Part shown: piece after piece, positions 8,639-15,634 of the stretch
Position numbering within the stretch: the stretch's first letter is position 1
Layout of the letters: every line of letters starts with the position of its first letter
Source: Conexibacter stalactiti
GTDB lineage: Bacteria; Actinomycetota; Thermoleophilia; Solirubrobacterales; Solirubrobacteraceae
Strand: one strand, 5' to 3'
Length of the DNA stretch: 64,000 nucleotides
NCBI RefSeq assembly: GCF_035967765.1
Contig: NZ_JAYWIT010000013.1
Notes under the pieces: model-generated
The model's database searches: none
Told to the model about the DNA's origin: nothing
The model's input: only the letters and a program-made list of their open reading frames with translations
Position numbers and translations under genes: made by a program

Positions 8639-11275
8639 GTGCGCCGGATCGCGTCGCTGCTGAGCGTCGTGGTCCTGCTGACGAGCGGCGCCGCCGGCGC
8701 ACTCGCCGCACCGCCCCAGCCGCTCCCCTACCGCGCCGGCGACTTCGGCACCGTCCGCGACGTGCTGCCGCCCGGCACCGATGGCGCCGCCAACCGCGAC
8801 CAGCTGCTCGCGTTCCTCTCAAACGGCGCCCGCCCGACCCACAACGATGACCAGCTCGCGATGTACGCGGCGCTGACGTCGACGCCGCTGCCGCTGCGCA
8901 CCGCCGATCTGAACCGCCTCTTCAAGGACGCCTCCTTCGGCGTCAGAGCTGGCGAGGCGGAGCGCGCCTACAGCCCGCGCGAGGACGTCACGATCGTGCG
9001 CGACCGCCAGTACGGCGTGCCGCGGATCTACGGCGCCACGCGCGCTGGAACGATGTTCGGCGCCGGCTACAGCGCCGCCGAGGACCGCCTCTTCTTCCTC
9101 GACGTGCTGCGCCACCTCGGCCGCGCGCAGCTGGCGGCCTTCGCCGGCGGCTCGCCCGGCAACGTCGCGATGGACCGCGAGCAGTGGCGCGCGGCGCCGT
9201 ACAGCGAGGCCGACCTGACCGCCCAGCTCGACGCGCTGCCGCGCCGCTACGGCGCCGAGGGCCGGAAGCTGCGCGCCGACCTCGACGCCTACACCGCCGG
9301 CGTCAACGCCTTCATCGACCGCGCCCGCGTCGACCCGCTGGAGCTGCCCGGCGAGTATGCCTTCACCGGCAACGTCGCGGGCCCGCAGCCGTGGAAGCCC
9401 GAGGACGCCGTCGCGATCGCGTCGCTGGTCGGCGCGACCTTCGGCAACGGCGGCGGCGGGGAGCTGGAGCAGGCGCTGCTGCTGGAGAGCTTCCAGGACC
9501 GCTTCGGCGCCCGCCTCGGCAGACGGTTGTGGAGCGACTGGCGCAGCGCCGACGATCCCGAGGCGCCGACGACGGTGCGCGGCCGCCGCTTCCCCTACGA
9601 CCTGCCGCCGCGCACGCCGGCGCGCGGCAGCCTCGCGCTGCCCGACCGCGGCACGCTGCGCAGCGCCGAGGTCGCGAGGCGGCGCGCGCCCCGCGCCGCC
9701 TCCAACGCGCTCGTCGTCTCGGGCAGGCTGTCGAAGTCGGGCCATCCGCTGGCCGTCTTCGGGCCGCAGGTGGGCTACTTCTCCCCGCAGATCCTCGTCG
9801 AGCAGGAGCTGCACGGACCGGGCATCGACGCCCGTGGCGCGGCCTTCGCCGGCGTCAACATGTACGTCCAGCTCGGCCGCGGACCGGACTACGCCTGGAG
9901 CGCGACCTCGGCCGGCCAGGACATCATCGACACGTTCGCGCTGCCGCTCTGCGCGCCCGGCGGCGGCCGCCCGTCGATCGGCTCGGCCCACTACCTGCTC
10001 GGCGGCCGCTGCCGCCCGATGGAGCTGCTGACGCGACGCGACGCGTGGAGACCGAGCATCGCCGACTCGACCCCGGCCGGCGCGATCGAGCTGCGCGCTC
10101 AGCGCACGCTGCGCGGGATCGTCGTCGCGCGCGGGCGGGTCGGCGGGCGCCCGGTCGTCTACGTCGAGCGGCGCTCGACCTACGGCCGCGAGCTCGACTC
10201 CGCGCGCGGCTTCGCCGCCTTCAACGACCCCGGCCGGATCCGCTCGGCGCGCGACTTCCAGCGCGCCGCCGCGCAGGTCGACTACACGTTCAACTGGTTC
10301 TACCTCGACGACCGCGAGACCGCCTACTTCAACTCCGGCGCCAACCCGCGGCGGCCGCGCGGCGTCGACGGCAACCTGCCGACGAGCGCACGCTTCGGCT
10401 GGCGCGGGATCGGCACGCCGTTCGCCGAGCACCCGCAGGCGCGCGACCAGGACGTGCTGACGAGCTGGAACAACAAGCAGGCGCCCGCCTACGCGGCCGC
10501 CAACGGGCAGACCTTCGGTCCCGTCTACCGCTCGCAGTCGCTCGACGCCGCGATCGCCGCGCGCACGCGCGGCGGGCGCCGGCTCGACCGCGCCGGGCTC
10601 GTCAGCGCGATGGCGGAGGCGGCGACCGTCGACCTGCGCGCGACGCAGGTACTGCCGTGGGCGCTGCGCGTGCTCGGCAGACCGCGCGATCCGCGGCTGC
10701 GGCGCGCGGTCGCGGAGCTGCGGGCGAGGATCGCAGAAGGCGGCCACCGGCGCGCGCGCAGCGTCGGCGCGCCGTATCCGCACGCGGAGGCGATCCAGAT
10801 CCTCGACGCCTGGTGGCCGCGCTGGATGCGGGCGCAGTTCGGGCCGCGGCTCGGCGACCGGCTCTATCGCCAGCTCGTCGCCGCGATCCCGCAGGACGAC
10901 CCGCCGCATGGGCGCGACGGCGAGCATCGCGGCTCGGCCTTCCAGACCGGCTGGTACGGCTACGCGCAGAAGGACCTGCGGACGCTGCTCGGCGCGCCGG
11001 TGCGCGGCCGCTACGGCCGCGTCTACTGCGGTCGCGGCTCCCTGAGACGGTGCCGCGGTGTGCTGGAGCGGTCGCTGCGCGCGGCGCTGGCGGTCCCGGC
11101 GAGCGAGCTGTACGCCGACGAGGGCTGCGCCAGAGCCGGTCAAGCCGGCTCGCCGAGCTGCTACGACGCGATCCGCTTCCAGGCGCTCGGCGGCATCACG
11201 CAGCCGCCGATCGCGTGGCAGAACCGCCCGACGTACCAGCAGGTCGTCGAGATGCACGGCCACCGTCCGCGCTGA
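8639..11275 (+). CDS. secreted penicillin acylase family Ntn hydrolase
   Basis: 878 residues from a GTG directly abutting the previous stop. Residues 1-24 are a Sec signal peptide (hydrophobic core, AGALAAPP cleavage). The family block DRQYGVPRIYG (~123-132) and GYSAAEDRLFFLDVLR (~143-157) lie in the alpha chain. The autocatalytic cleavage and nucleophile are predicted at Ser355-Asn356 (AASNALVVSG), giving a beta chain of ~524 residues. The family hydrolyses amides: beta-lactam side chains, N-acyl homoserine lactones or other acylamides. The usual Trp after Ser-Asn-Ala is Leu, and the GVPHI His is Arg, so the acyl pocket may differ. Cysteines in the second half fit an exported protein. Confidence 0.88.
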   Translation: MRRIASLLSVVVLLTSGAAGALAAPPQPLPYRAGDFGTVRDVLPPGTDGAANRDQLLAFLSNGARPTHNDDQLAMYAALTSTPLPLRTADLNRLFKDASFGVRAGEAERAYSPREDVTIVRDRQYGVPRIYGATRAGTMFGAGYSAAEDRLFFLDVLRHLGRAQLAAFAGGSPGNVAMDREQWRAAPYSEADLTAQLDALPRRYGAEGRKLRADLDAYTAGVNAFIDRARVDPLELPGEYAFTGNVAGPQPWKPEDAVAIASLVGATFGNGGGGELEQALLLESFQDRFGARLGRRLWSDWRSADDPEAPTTVRGRRFPYDLPPRTPARGSLALPDRGTLRSAEVARRRAPRAASNALVVSGRLSKSGHPLAVFGPQVGYFSPQILVEQELHGPGIDARGAAFAGVNMYVQLGRGPDYAWSATSAGQDIIDTFALPLCAPGGGRPSIGSAHYLLGGRCRPMELLTRRDAWRPSIADSTPAGAIELRAQRTLRGIVVARGRVGGRPVVYVERRSTYGRELDSARGFAAFNDPGRIRSARDFQRAAAQVDYTFNWFYLDDRETAYFNSGANPRRPRGVDGNLPTSARFGWRGIGTPFAEHPQARDQDVLTSWNNKQAPAYAAANGQTFGPVYRSQSLDAAIAARTRGGRRLDRAGLVSAMAEAATVDLRATQVLPWALRVLGRPRDPRLRRAVAELRARIAEGGHRRARSVGAPYPHAEAIQILDAWWPRWMRAQFGPRLGDRLYRQLVAAIPQDDPPHGRDGEHRGSAFQTGWYGYAQKDLRTLLGAPVRGRYGRVYCGRGSLRRCRGVLERSLRAALAVPASELYADEGCARAGQAGSPSCYDAIRFQALGGITQPPIAWQNRPTYQQVVEMHGHRPR

Positions 11276-11290
11276 CATCATCCCGGGCGC

Positions 11291-12073
11291 ATGGCATGGG
11301 ACGAGACGTTCTCGGCCTCCTTCCGCGCCCGCCACGAGACGGCGGACGCCGACGACGCGGCCCGCATGCTCGACTCGCTCGAGCGCACACGCGCACGGCT
11401 CGACGTGCTCTTCCCCAGAACGGTCGCCGACGTCACGGTCGTCTTCCACAGATCGCCGATCCTGCTCGACCTCGCGCACCCGCTGGTGCCGGTCGAACGG
11501 CTGCTGACGGCGGCCGCGGCGCGCCGCTACGTCGTCGGCTCGGTGACGGCGAACACGATCCACATGTTGGCGCCGAGAGTCCTGACGCAGCGCGCCTCGA
11601 AGGTCGACGGCTCACGCGAGATGCTGCAGCGCGCCCCCGACGTGCTCTACGCGCGTCTCGTCGTCGGCGTCAACAACCGCCGCCTGCCGCCGCCGTCGAC
11701 ACCGCCTGCGGTGCTGCACCGGCTGCGCTGGGCGTGGCTGGTCGAGGGCGCGGCGCGCTTCTTCGCCGGCCAGGTCGAGCACGCCCGTCCGGCGATCTCT
11801 CGCCGGCTGCGCGAAGGCGGCCGCCCCGCCTTTCCGCCGAGCCTGCGCGACGCCGCGCTGCTCGGCGGCACCGTGCTCGACCTGCTCGCGCGTGAGGAGG
11901 GCCCGGAGGCGGCGATGCGGCTGGCCTGCTTCCTCGACCCCGACGGCCCCGAGAAGGCGCTGCGCGACGCCTTCGGCGGGCGCGAGCTGGTCCACACCGA
12001 GGGCGCGTGGCGCTCCCACCTGGCGCGGCTGGCCGACCTCGGCGGCGCGACCGCGCCGCGCCGGCGCCACTAG
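11291..12073 (+). CDS. uncharacterised protein, probably a catalytically dead gluzincin-like peptidase fold
   Basis: 260 residues, cytosolic, no recognised function. The order of segments TIHMLAPRVLTQRAS, then a helix, then RWAWLVEGAARFFAGQ, then AALLGGTVLDLL resembles peptidases of the MA/gluzincin clan, in which an HExxH helix precedes a WLxEGxAxY zinc-ligand helix. The WLVEGAARFF segment is well kept, but where HExxH is expected the sequence reads LYARLVVGV, so no zinc site is evident. I therefore infer a pseudo-peptidase or binding protein. Start ATG at 11291 lies 15 nt after the acylase stop and could be co-transcribed. Confidence 0.6.
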   Translation: MAWDETFSASFRARHETADADDAARMLDSLERTRARLDVLFPRTVADVTVVFHRSPILLDLAHPLVPVERLLTAAAARRYVVGSVTANTIHMLAPRVLTQRASKVDGSREMLQRAPDVLYARLVVGVNNRRLPPPSTPPAVLHRLRWAWLVEGAARFFAGQVEHARPAISRRLREGGRPAFPPSLRDAALLGGTVLDLLAREEGPEAAMRLACFLDPDGPEKALRDAFGGRELVHTEGAWRSHLARLADLGGATAPRRRH

Positions 12074-12090
12074 GCCGCCCGGCCTCGCCG

Positions 12091-12459
12091 CTAGAGCGAC
12101 TCGACGATGTAGGCGCAGACGGCGACGACCGCGATCGCCGCGAGGATGAACGCGAGCAGCTTCAGCGGCGAGGGGCCGACTGGGCGCTCGTCAGGCAGCA
12201 GATGCGCCTGCAGCAGCACGTCGCGCGAGGCCGAGACGCCGGAGCGCGGCACCATCACGTCGCGCGGGCCGGAGGCGAGGAAATCGGGCACGTCGAAGCC
12301 CATGCTGCGCCGCAGGATGCTGGGGACGCCCTCCTCCAGCAGCAGCCCCTGGATGAACTCGCCCTCTATCTGATTTCTGACGCCCAGCACGCGCACCAAC
12401 TCCCCCTGCGCGTACTCGGGGTTGACCTTGCCCGCCGTGTCGTCACGCGGGAGTGTCAT
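12091..12459 (-). CDS. DUF2007-like protein with C-terminal membrane anchor
   Basis: 122 residues. The central segment (GEFIQGLLLEEGVPSILRRS, DVPDFLASGPRDVMVP) resembles the small DUF2007 / putative signal-transducing domain, which folds like PII-type ferredoxin-fold proteins. One transmembrane helix (LLAFILAAIAVVAVCAYIV) closes the protein, placing the domain on the inner face. Function unknown. It starts 4 nt after the stop of the JAMM protease and probably shares its transcript. Confidence 0.75.
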   Translation of the reverse strand: MTLPRDDTAGKVNPEYAQGELVRVLGVRNQIEGEFIQGLLLEEGVPSILRRSMGFDVPDFLASGPRDVMVPRSGVSASRDVLLQAHLLPDERPVGPSPLKLLAFILAAIAVVAVCAYIVESL

Positions 12460-12463
12460 CGCG

Positions 12464-12856
12464 CTACTCGACGATCAGCTCCGCTTCGCTGACGGCGCCG
12501 TCGACGATCCGCCAGGCGCGCACGTCGGGCTCGGCGTTCGCGATCCCGACGATCACGTACAGCGAGTCGGGATAGAAGGCGAGGTTGATGTCCGTCTGCG
12601 ACGGCTCGGGCGCGGTGCGCGTGTGCGAGTGGTAGATCGCGCCGAGGTCGTGGCCGCCGTCCTCGATCGCGTCGAGGATCTCGAGCTGCTGACGGCCGTC
12701 GATCTCATAGCGCAGCGGGCTGGCGGCGGTGTTCTCCGCCGGGAAGATTCTGACCGCGGTGCCGTCGGCCGAAGCGATCATGCCGCAGCATTCGTTCGGC
12801 GCCTCGGCACGGGCGTGGGCGATCAGTTGGTCGTAGAGCTCGCGGGCGATCTTCAT
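12464..12856 (-). CDS. mec: JAMM/MPN+ zinc metalloprotease, Mec-like
   Basis: 130 residues with the complete JAMM motif: a Glu in NECCGMI near residue 22 and HSHTRTAPEPSQTD near 76-89 (His-x-His-x7-Ser-x2-Asp). In Mycobacterium tuberculosis the homologous Mec protein removes cysteine from the CysO sulfur carrier. Here cysM, a cysO-like carrier and a ThiF activating enzyme lie within 4 kb on the same strand, so the same role is likely. Because the carrier in this window ends Gly-Gly-Ala rather than Gly-Gly, the protease may also trim that Ala. Start ATG at 12856; tatA lies 21 nt upstream. Confidence 0.85.
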   Translation of the reverse strand: MKIARELYDQLIAHARAEAPNECCGMIASADGTAVRIFPAENTAASPLRYEIDGRQQLEILDAIEDGGHDLGAIYHSHTRTAPEPSQTDINLAFYPDSLYVIVGIANAEPDVRAWRIVDGAVSEAELIVE

Positions 12857-12877
12857 CGCCCGCGATTCTACGGGCTG

Positions 12878-13087
12878 CTACGCGGCGTCGCGCTTCTCGC
12901 TGCGGACAGCGGTCAGCTCGCGCTCGTCGTCATCGTCCTTGCCGTTGATGCCGGCGAGCGAGTCCTTGAACTCGCGCATGCCCTTGCCGATCGACTTGCC
13001 CGCCTCGGGCAGCTTCTTCGGGCCGAGGATGACGAGAGCGATGACGAGGACCAGGATGATCTCCATCGGTCCGATCTGAGAGAACAT
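12878..13087 (-). CDS. tatA: Sec-independent translocase subunit TatA
   Basis: 69 residues. An N-terminal membrane helix (MEIILVLVIALVILG) is followed by the hinge and amphipathic helix GPKKLPEAGKSIGKGMREFK, the TatA/E hallmark, then an acidic tail. TatA forms the pore of the twin-arginine pathway that exports folded proteins. The start MFSQIGPMEI at 13087 is preceded by AAGGAG and AGGAA. No tatC or tatB is in the window. A predicted Tat substrate, the ferritin-like lipoprotein, is encoded just upstream on the same strand. Confidence 0.88.
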   Translation of the reverse strand: MFSQIGPMEIILVLVIALVILGPKKLPEAGKSIGKGMREFKDSLAGINGKDDDDERELTAVRSEKRDAA

Positions 13088-13207
13088 TGGCGTTCCTGCT
13101 CCTTCGTAGCTGGACCATCCGCCGCCATGAAGGGGCACGACGCGGACGGGAGGTGCGGATGGGTTCGTTCAATGCTAGCCCTAATGCGGCGGAAGGACCA
13201 GAGCGGA

Positions 13208-13702
13208 TCACGGAATGGCCGCATCCCCCGTTTCGAACGGGCTCGGGACGACGACCTCCGGGATCTCGCTCAGCAGGCCGCGCAGGACCGTCGCGTGCTG
13301 ACCCTCGGCGGCCATGATCTGCGTCGCCAGCGTCACCAACCGCGGGTCGCTCAGCTCCCGCACCGCCGCGAGATAGCCCGCCATCTGCGCGTTCTCCAGC
13401 TCGACGGCGAAGCGCGCCACGTCGCCGCGCGTGACCACCTCGTCGAGCGGGTGCGTCAGCCCGAGCGCCGCGCGGGCGCGCCCCAGCGCGGCGTCACCGG
13501 CAGGTGCCGCGGGCGCTCTGCCCCCGAGCGTGTCGAGCTCGCTCGCGAGCACCGCGGCATGGTCGCGCTCCTGCTGGCGCAGGCGCCGCAGCAGCCGCCG
13601 CAGCCGCGGCTCCAGCGGGCCGTCGCGCAGGGCGACGCCATAGCTGGCGATCACCACCTGCTCCAGCGCCAGCGCATCCGCCACGATCGTCGCGTCGCTC
13701 AT
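13208..13702 (-). CDS. cytosolic ferritin-like domain protein
   Basis: 164 residues, almost entirely helical, with Glu and ExxH pairs arranged as in ferritin-like four-helix bundles: LEQVVIASY, RQQERDHAAVL, ELENAQMAGYLAAV and AAEGQHATVL. Such proteins bind a di-iron site or are structural relatives (DUF4439-type). No signal peptide. The ATG overlaps the stop of the Tat-exported paralogue by 4 nt, so the two form a coupled pair, one kept inside and one exported. Role in metal or oxidative-stress handling is inference. Confidence 0.75.
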   Translation of the reverse strand: MSDATIVADALALEQVVIASYGVALRDGPLEPRLRRLLRRLRQQERDHAAVLASELDTLGGRAPAAPAGDAALGRARAALGLTHPLDEVVTRGDVARFAVELENAQMAGYLAAVRELSDPRLVTLATQIMAAEGQHATVLRGLLSEIPEVVVPSPFETGDAAIP

Positions 13703-14304
13703 CGGCCGCCCGTCACGAACGCGGTCGGCAGCGGCTGGCGCCCCAGCCGCTGCCGGACGACCGCCTGGTGCTCGGCCTCGACGACGGCGATCGACGCCGC
13801 CGTCGCCCGCAGCAGCGGGTCGGTCAGCCGCGGGACGATCTGGAGATAGACGGCGATCGTCTCCTGCTCGACGCGCTCGAGCGTTCTGAGCACGTCGGCG
13901 GAGGTGCCGGGCAGGCCGAAGTCGTAGCTGGGGCGCGGCCCGACGGCCGGCCCGCCAAGGCCCCCGATCAGCTCGCGCAGCCGCGCCACGTGGGCGCGCT
14001 CGTGCGCGAGGAAGCACTCGGCGTCGGCGAGCGCCTGCGCTTCGAGCAGCGGCAGCCCGGAGAGGTAGGCCGCGACCTGGCGGTACTCGGCAGCGAGCGC
14101 GCCGCCGAGCAGCTCAGCGTCGCCGCTGACGCCGGGCGGGATCCGCCCCGGCGTCGTGGAGAAGTCCTCGACCGGCTCGACCTCGTCACCGCCGCAGCCG
14201 CCCAGCAGCGTGCCGCCGGCGACTGCCGACGTGACGGCCGGCAACGTCGCGAGGCCGGCAGCGGCCCCGCGCAGAAAGGTCCGTCGCGACGGTCTCGCTA
14301 CCAC
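13699..14304 (-). CDS. Tat-exported ferritin-like lipoprotein
   Basis: 201 residues from a GTG at 14304. The N-terminus has a twin-arginine signal (RRTFLRGAAAG), a hydrophobic core and a lipobox LLGGC, predicting a Tat-exported lipoprotein anchored at the outer face of the membrane. The mature part is a ferritin-like bundle: LAAEYRQVAAYL, AHERAHVARL, LERVEQETIAVYL and VEAEHQAVV supply Glu/His candidates for a di-iron site. Its 5' end overlaps the cysM stop by 7 nt and its stop overlaps the next ferritin-like gene by 4 nt; tatA follows 120 nt beyond that gene. Confidence 0.8.
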   Translation of the reverse strand: MVARPSRRTFLRGAAAGLATLPAVTSAVAGGTLLGGCGGDEVEPVEDFSTTPGRIPPGVSGDAELLGGALAAEYRQVAAYLSGLPLLEAQALADAECFLAHERAHVARLRELIGGLGGPAVGPRPSYDFGLPGTSADVLRTLERVEQETIAVYLQIVPRLTDPLLRATAASIAVVEAEHQAVVRQRLGRQPLPTAFVTGGR

Positions 14305-15269
14305 CAGACGGTCGAGTCGAGGTTCTCCACCTCGTCGACCGGCAGGGTGTAGATGCCCGAGGAGAGGTACTTCCAGCCGTCGTCGCAGACGATGAAGACG
14401 ACGTTGCCCTCGTCCAGCTCGTTGGCGATCCGCACCGCCACCCGGGCGATCGCGCCCGAGGAGACGCCGGCGAAGATGCCCTCCTCGTCGAGCAGCTTGC
14501 GCGTCCAGATGATCGCGTCGCGGTTGGTGACGAAGATCTTGCGGTCGAGCAGCGAGAGGTCGATGATCGGCGGGATGAAGCCGTCGTCGAGCGAGCGCAG
14601 GCCCTGCACGGGCTCGCCCTGCATCGGCTCCGCGGCGACGATCTTGACGGCGTCGCCGAGCGTCTCCTTGAAGCGGCGGGCGTTGCCCATCAGCGTGCCG
14701 CCGGTGCCGAGACCGGCGACGAAGGCGCTGATCTCGTCCAGCTCTTCGAGGATCTCAAGCGCCGTGCCGTTGTAGTGGGCGTTGGGGTTGGCCTCGTTGC
14801 CGTACTGGTACGGCATGTAGTACTGCGGATCGGCCTCCGCCATCTGCAACGCGAGCTCGACGGCGCCGTTGGAACCCTTCGAGCCGTCCGAGTAGACGAT
14901 CTCGGCGCCGTACATCTGCAGCAGCTGGGTGCGCTCCGGCGTCACGTTGTCGGGCATCACGACCTTGAGTCTGTAGCCCTTGCGCTTGCAGATCATCGCG
15001 AGCGAGATGCCGGTGTTGCCGGAGGTCGGCTCGAGGATCGTCTGACCGGGCTTGATCGCGCCTCTGGCCTCGGCGTCCTCGATCAGCGAGCGCGCGACGC
15101 GGTCCTTGACCGAGCCCGTCGGGTTGCTCGACTCGAGCTTGGCCCAGATGCGCACGCCGGGCTTCGGCGAGAGGCGCTTGAGCTCGACGAGCGGGGTGTT
15201 GCCGATCGCCTGGACGATGTCGCCGTAGCGACCGCCGCAGGGCTTGTTCTCGAGGCGTTCAGAGGCCAT
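14298..15269 (-). CDS. cysM: PLP-dependent cysteine synthase, CysM (sulfur-carrier type)
   Basis: 323 residues of the fold-type II PLP cysteine synthase family. NPTGSVKDR carries the PLP lysine, PTSGNTGISLA is the substrate loop, GLGTGGTLMG binds the PLP phosphate, and the C-terminal GVSSGA and DDGWKYLS are typical. The internal YQYGNEANPNAHYNGT and the closing GWKYLSSGIY resemble M. tuberculosis CysM, which uses O-phosphoserine and thiocarboxylated CysO instead of sulfide. The presence of a CysO-like gene 76 nt upstream supports the same chemistry. I start at the ATG at 15269; a longer frame begins inside the upstream hairpin region. Confidence 0.9.
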   Translation of the reverse strand: MASERLENKPCGGRYGDIVQAIGNTPLVELKRLSPKPGVRIWAKLESSNPTGSVKDRVARSLIEDAEARGAIKPGQTILEPTSGNTGISLAMICKRKGYRLKVVMPDNVTPERTQLLQMYGAEIVYSDGSKGSNGAVELALQMAEADPQYYMPYQYGNEANPNAHYNGTALEILEELDEISAFVAGLGTGGTLMGNARRFKETLGDAVKIVAAEPMQGEPVQGLRSLDDGFIPPIIDLSLLDRKIFVTNRDAIIWTRKLLDEEGIFAGVSSGAIARVAVRIANELDEGNVVFIVCDDGWKYLSSGIYTLPVDEVENLDSTVWW

Positions 15270-15304
15270 TACTTCACGGAGTGTAGCGGCGCGGCGCAAG
15301 CGGG

Positions 15305-15330
15305 ATCCGGGCACCTGTCAGTGCCCGGAT
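15305..15330 (-). promoter_or_regulatory. stem-loop between cysO and cysM
   Basis: A perfect 10-bp inverted repeat, ATCCGGGCAC at 15305-15314 and GTGCCCGGAT at 15321-15330 with a 6-nt loop, fills the 76-nt gap between the cysO-like and cysM genes. There is no U-tract. It may act as partial terminator or mRNA processing/stability element that sets the ratio of carrier to enzyme. Confidence 0.55.
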
Positions 15331-15345
15331 GCCACTGCGGATGTG

Positions 15346-15621
15346 TCAGGCGCCGCCGGCCATCGCCGGCAGGATGACGAGCGTGTCGCCCTCGCCGACG
15401 GCCGTCTGCAGGCCGTCGAGCACCCGCACGTCCTCGTCGTTGAGGTAGACGTTGACGTAACGGTTCAGCTCGCCGTCGGCCGCGAACAGCTGCGACTGCG
15501 TCTGCGGGTGGTCGCTCGCGAGCGACTTGAGCACCTCGCCGACGTTGCTGCCGTCGGCGCTCACGGTCTTCTCGCCGCCGACCGACGGACGCAGGACCGG
15601 TGGGATCTTCACGGTTGCCAT
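15346..15621 (-). CDS. cysO: CysO-like ubiquitin-fold sulfur carrier with Gly-Gly-Ala C-terminus
   Basis: 91 residues of the MoaD/ThiS family. IPPVLRPSVGGEKTVSADG, RYVNVYLNDEDVR and GDTLVILPAMAGG align by eye with mycobacterial CysO, whose C-terminal Gly-Gly is adenylated and turned into a thiocarboxylate that donates sulfur to make cysteine. Here the reading frame continues one codon past Gly-Gly to Ala before TGA, so the protein should be inactive until the Ala is removed, probably by the JAMM protease encoded nearby. It lies 13 nt downstream of the ThiF-type activating enzyme, which should load it. Confidence 0.9.
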   Translation of the reverse strand: MATVKIPPVLRPSVGGEKTVSADGSNVGEVLKSLASDHPQTQSQLFAADGELNRYVNVYLNDEDVRVLDGLQTAVGEGDTLVILPAMAGGA

Positions 15622-15634
15622 AGTTCGACCAACC

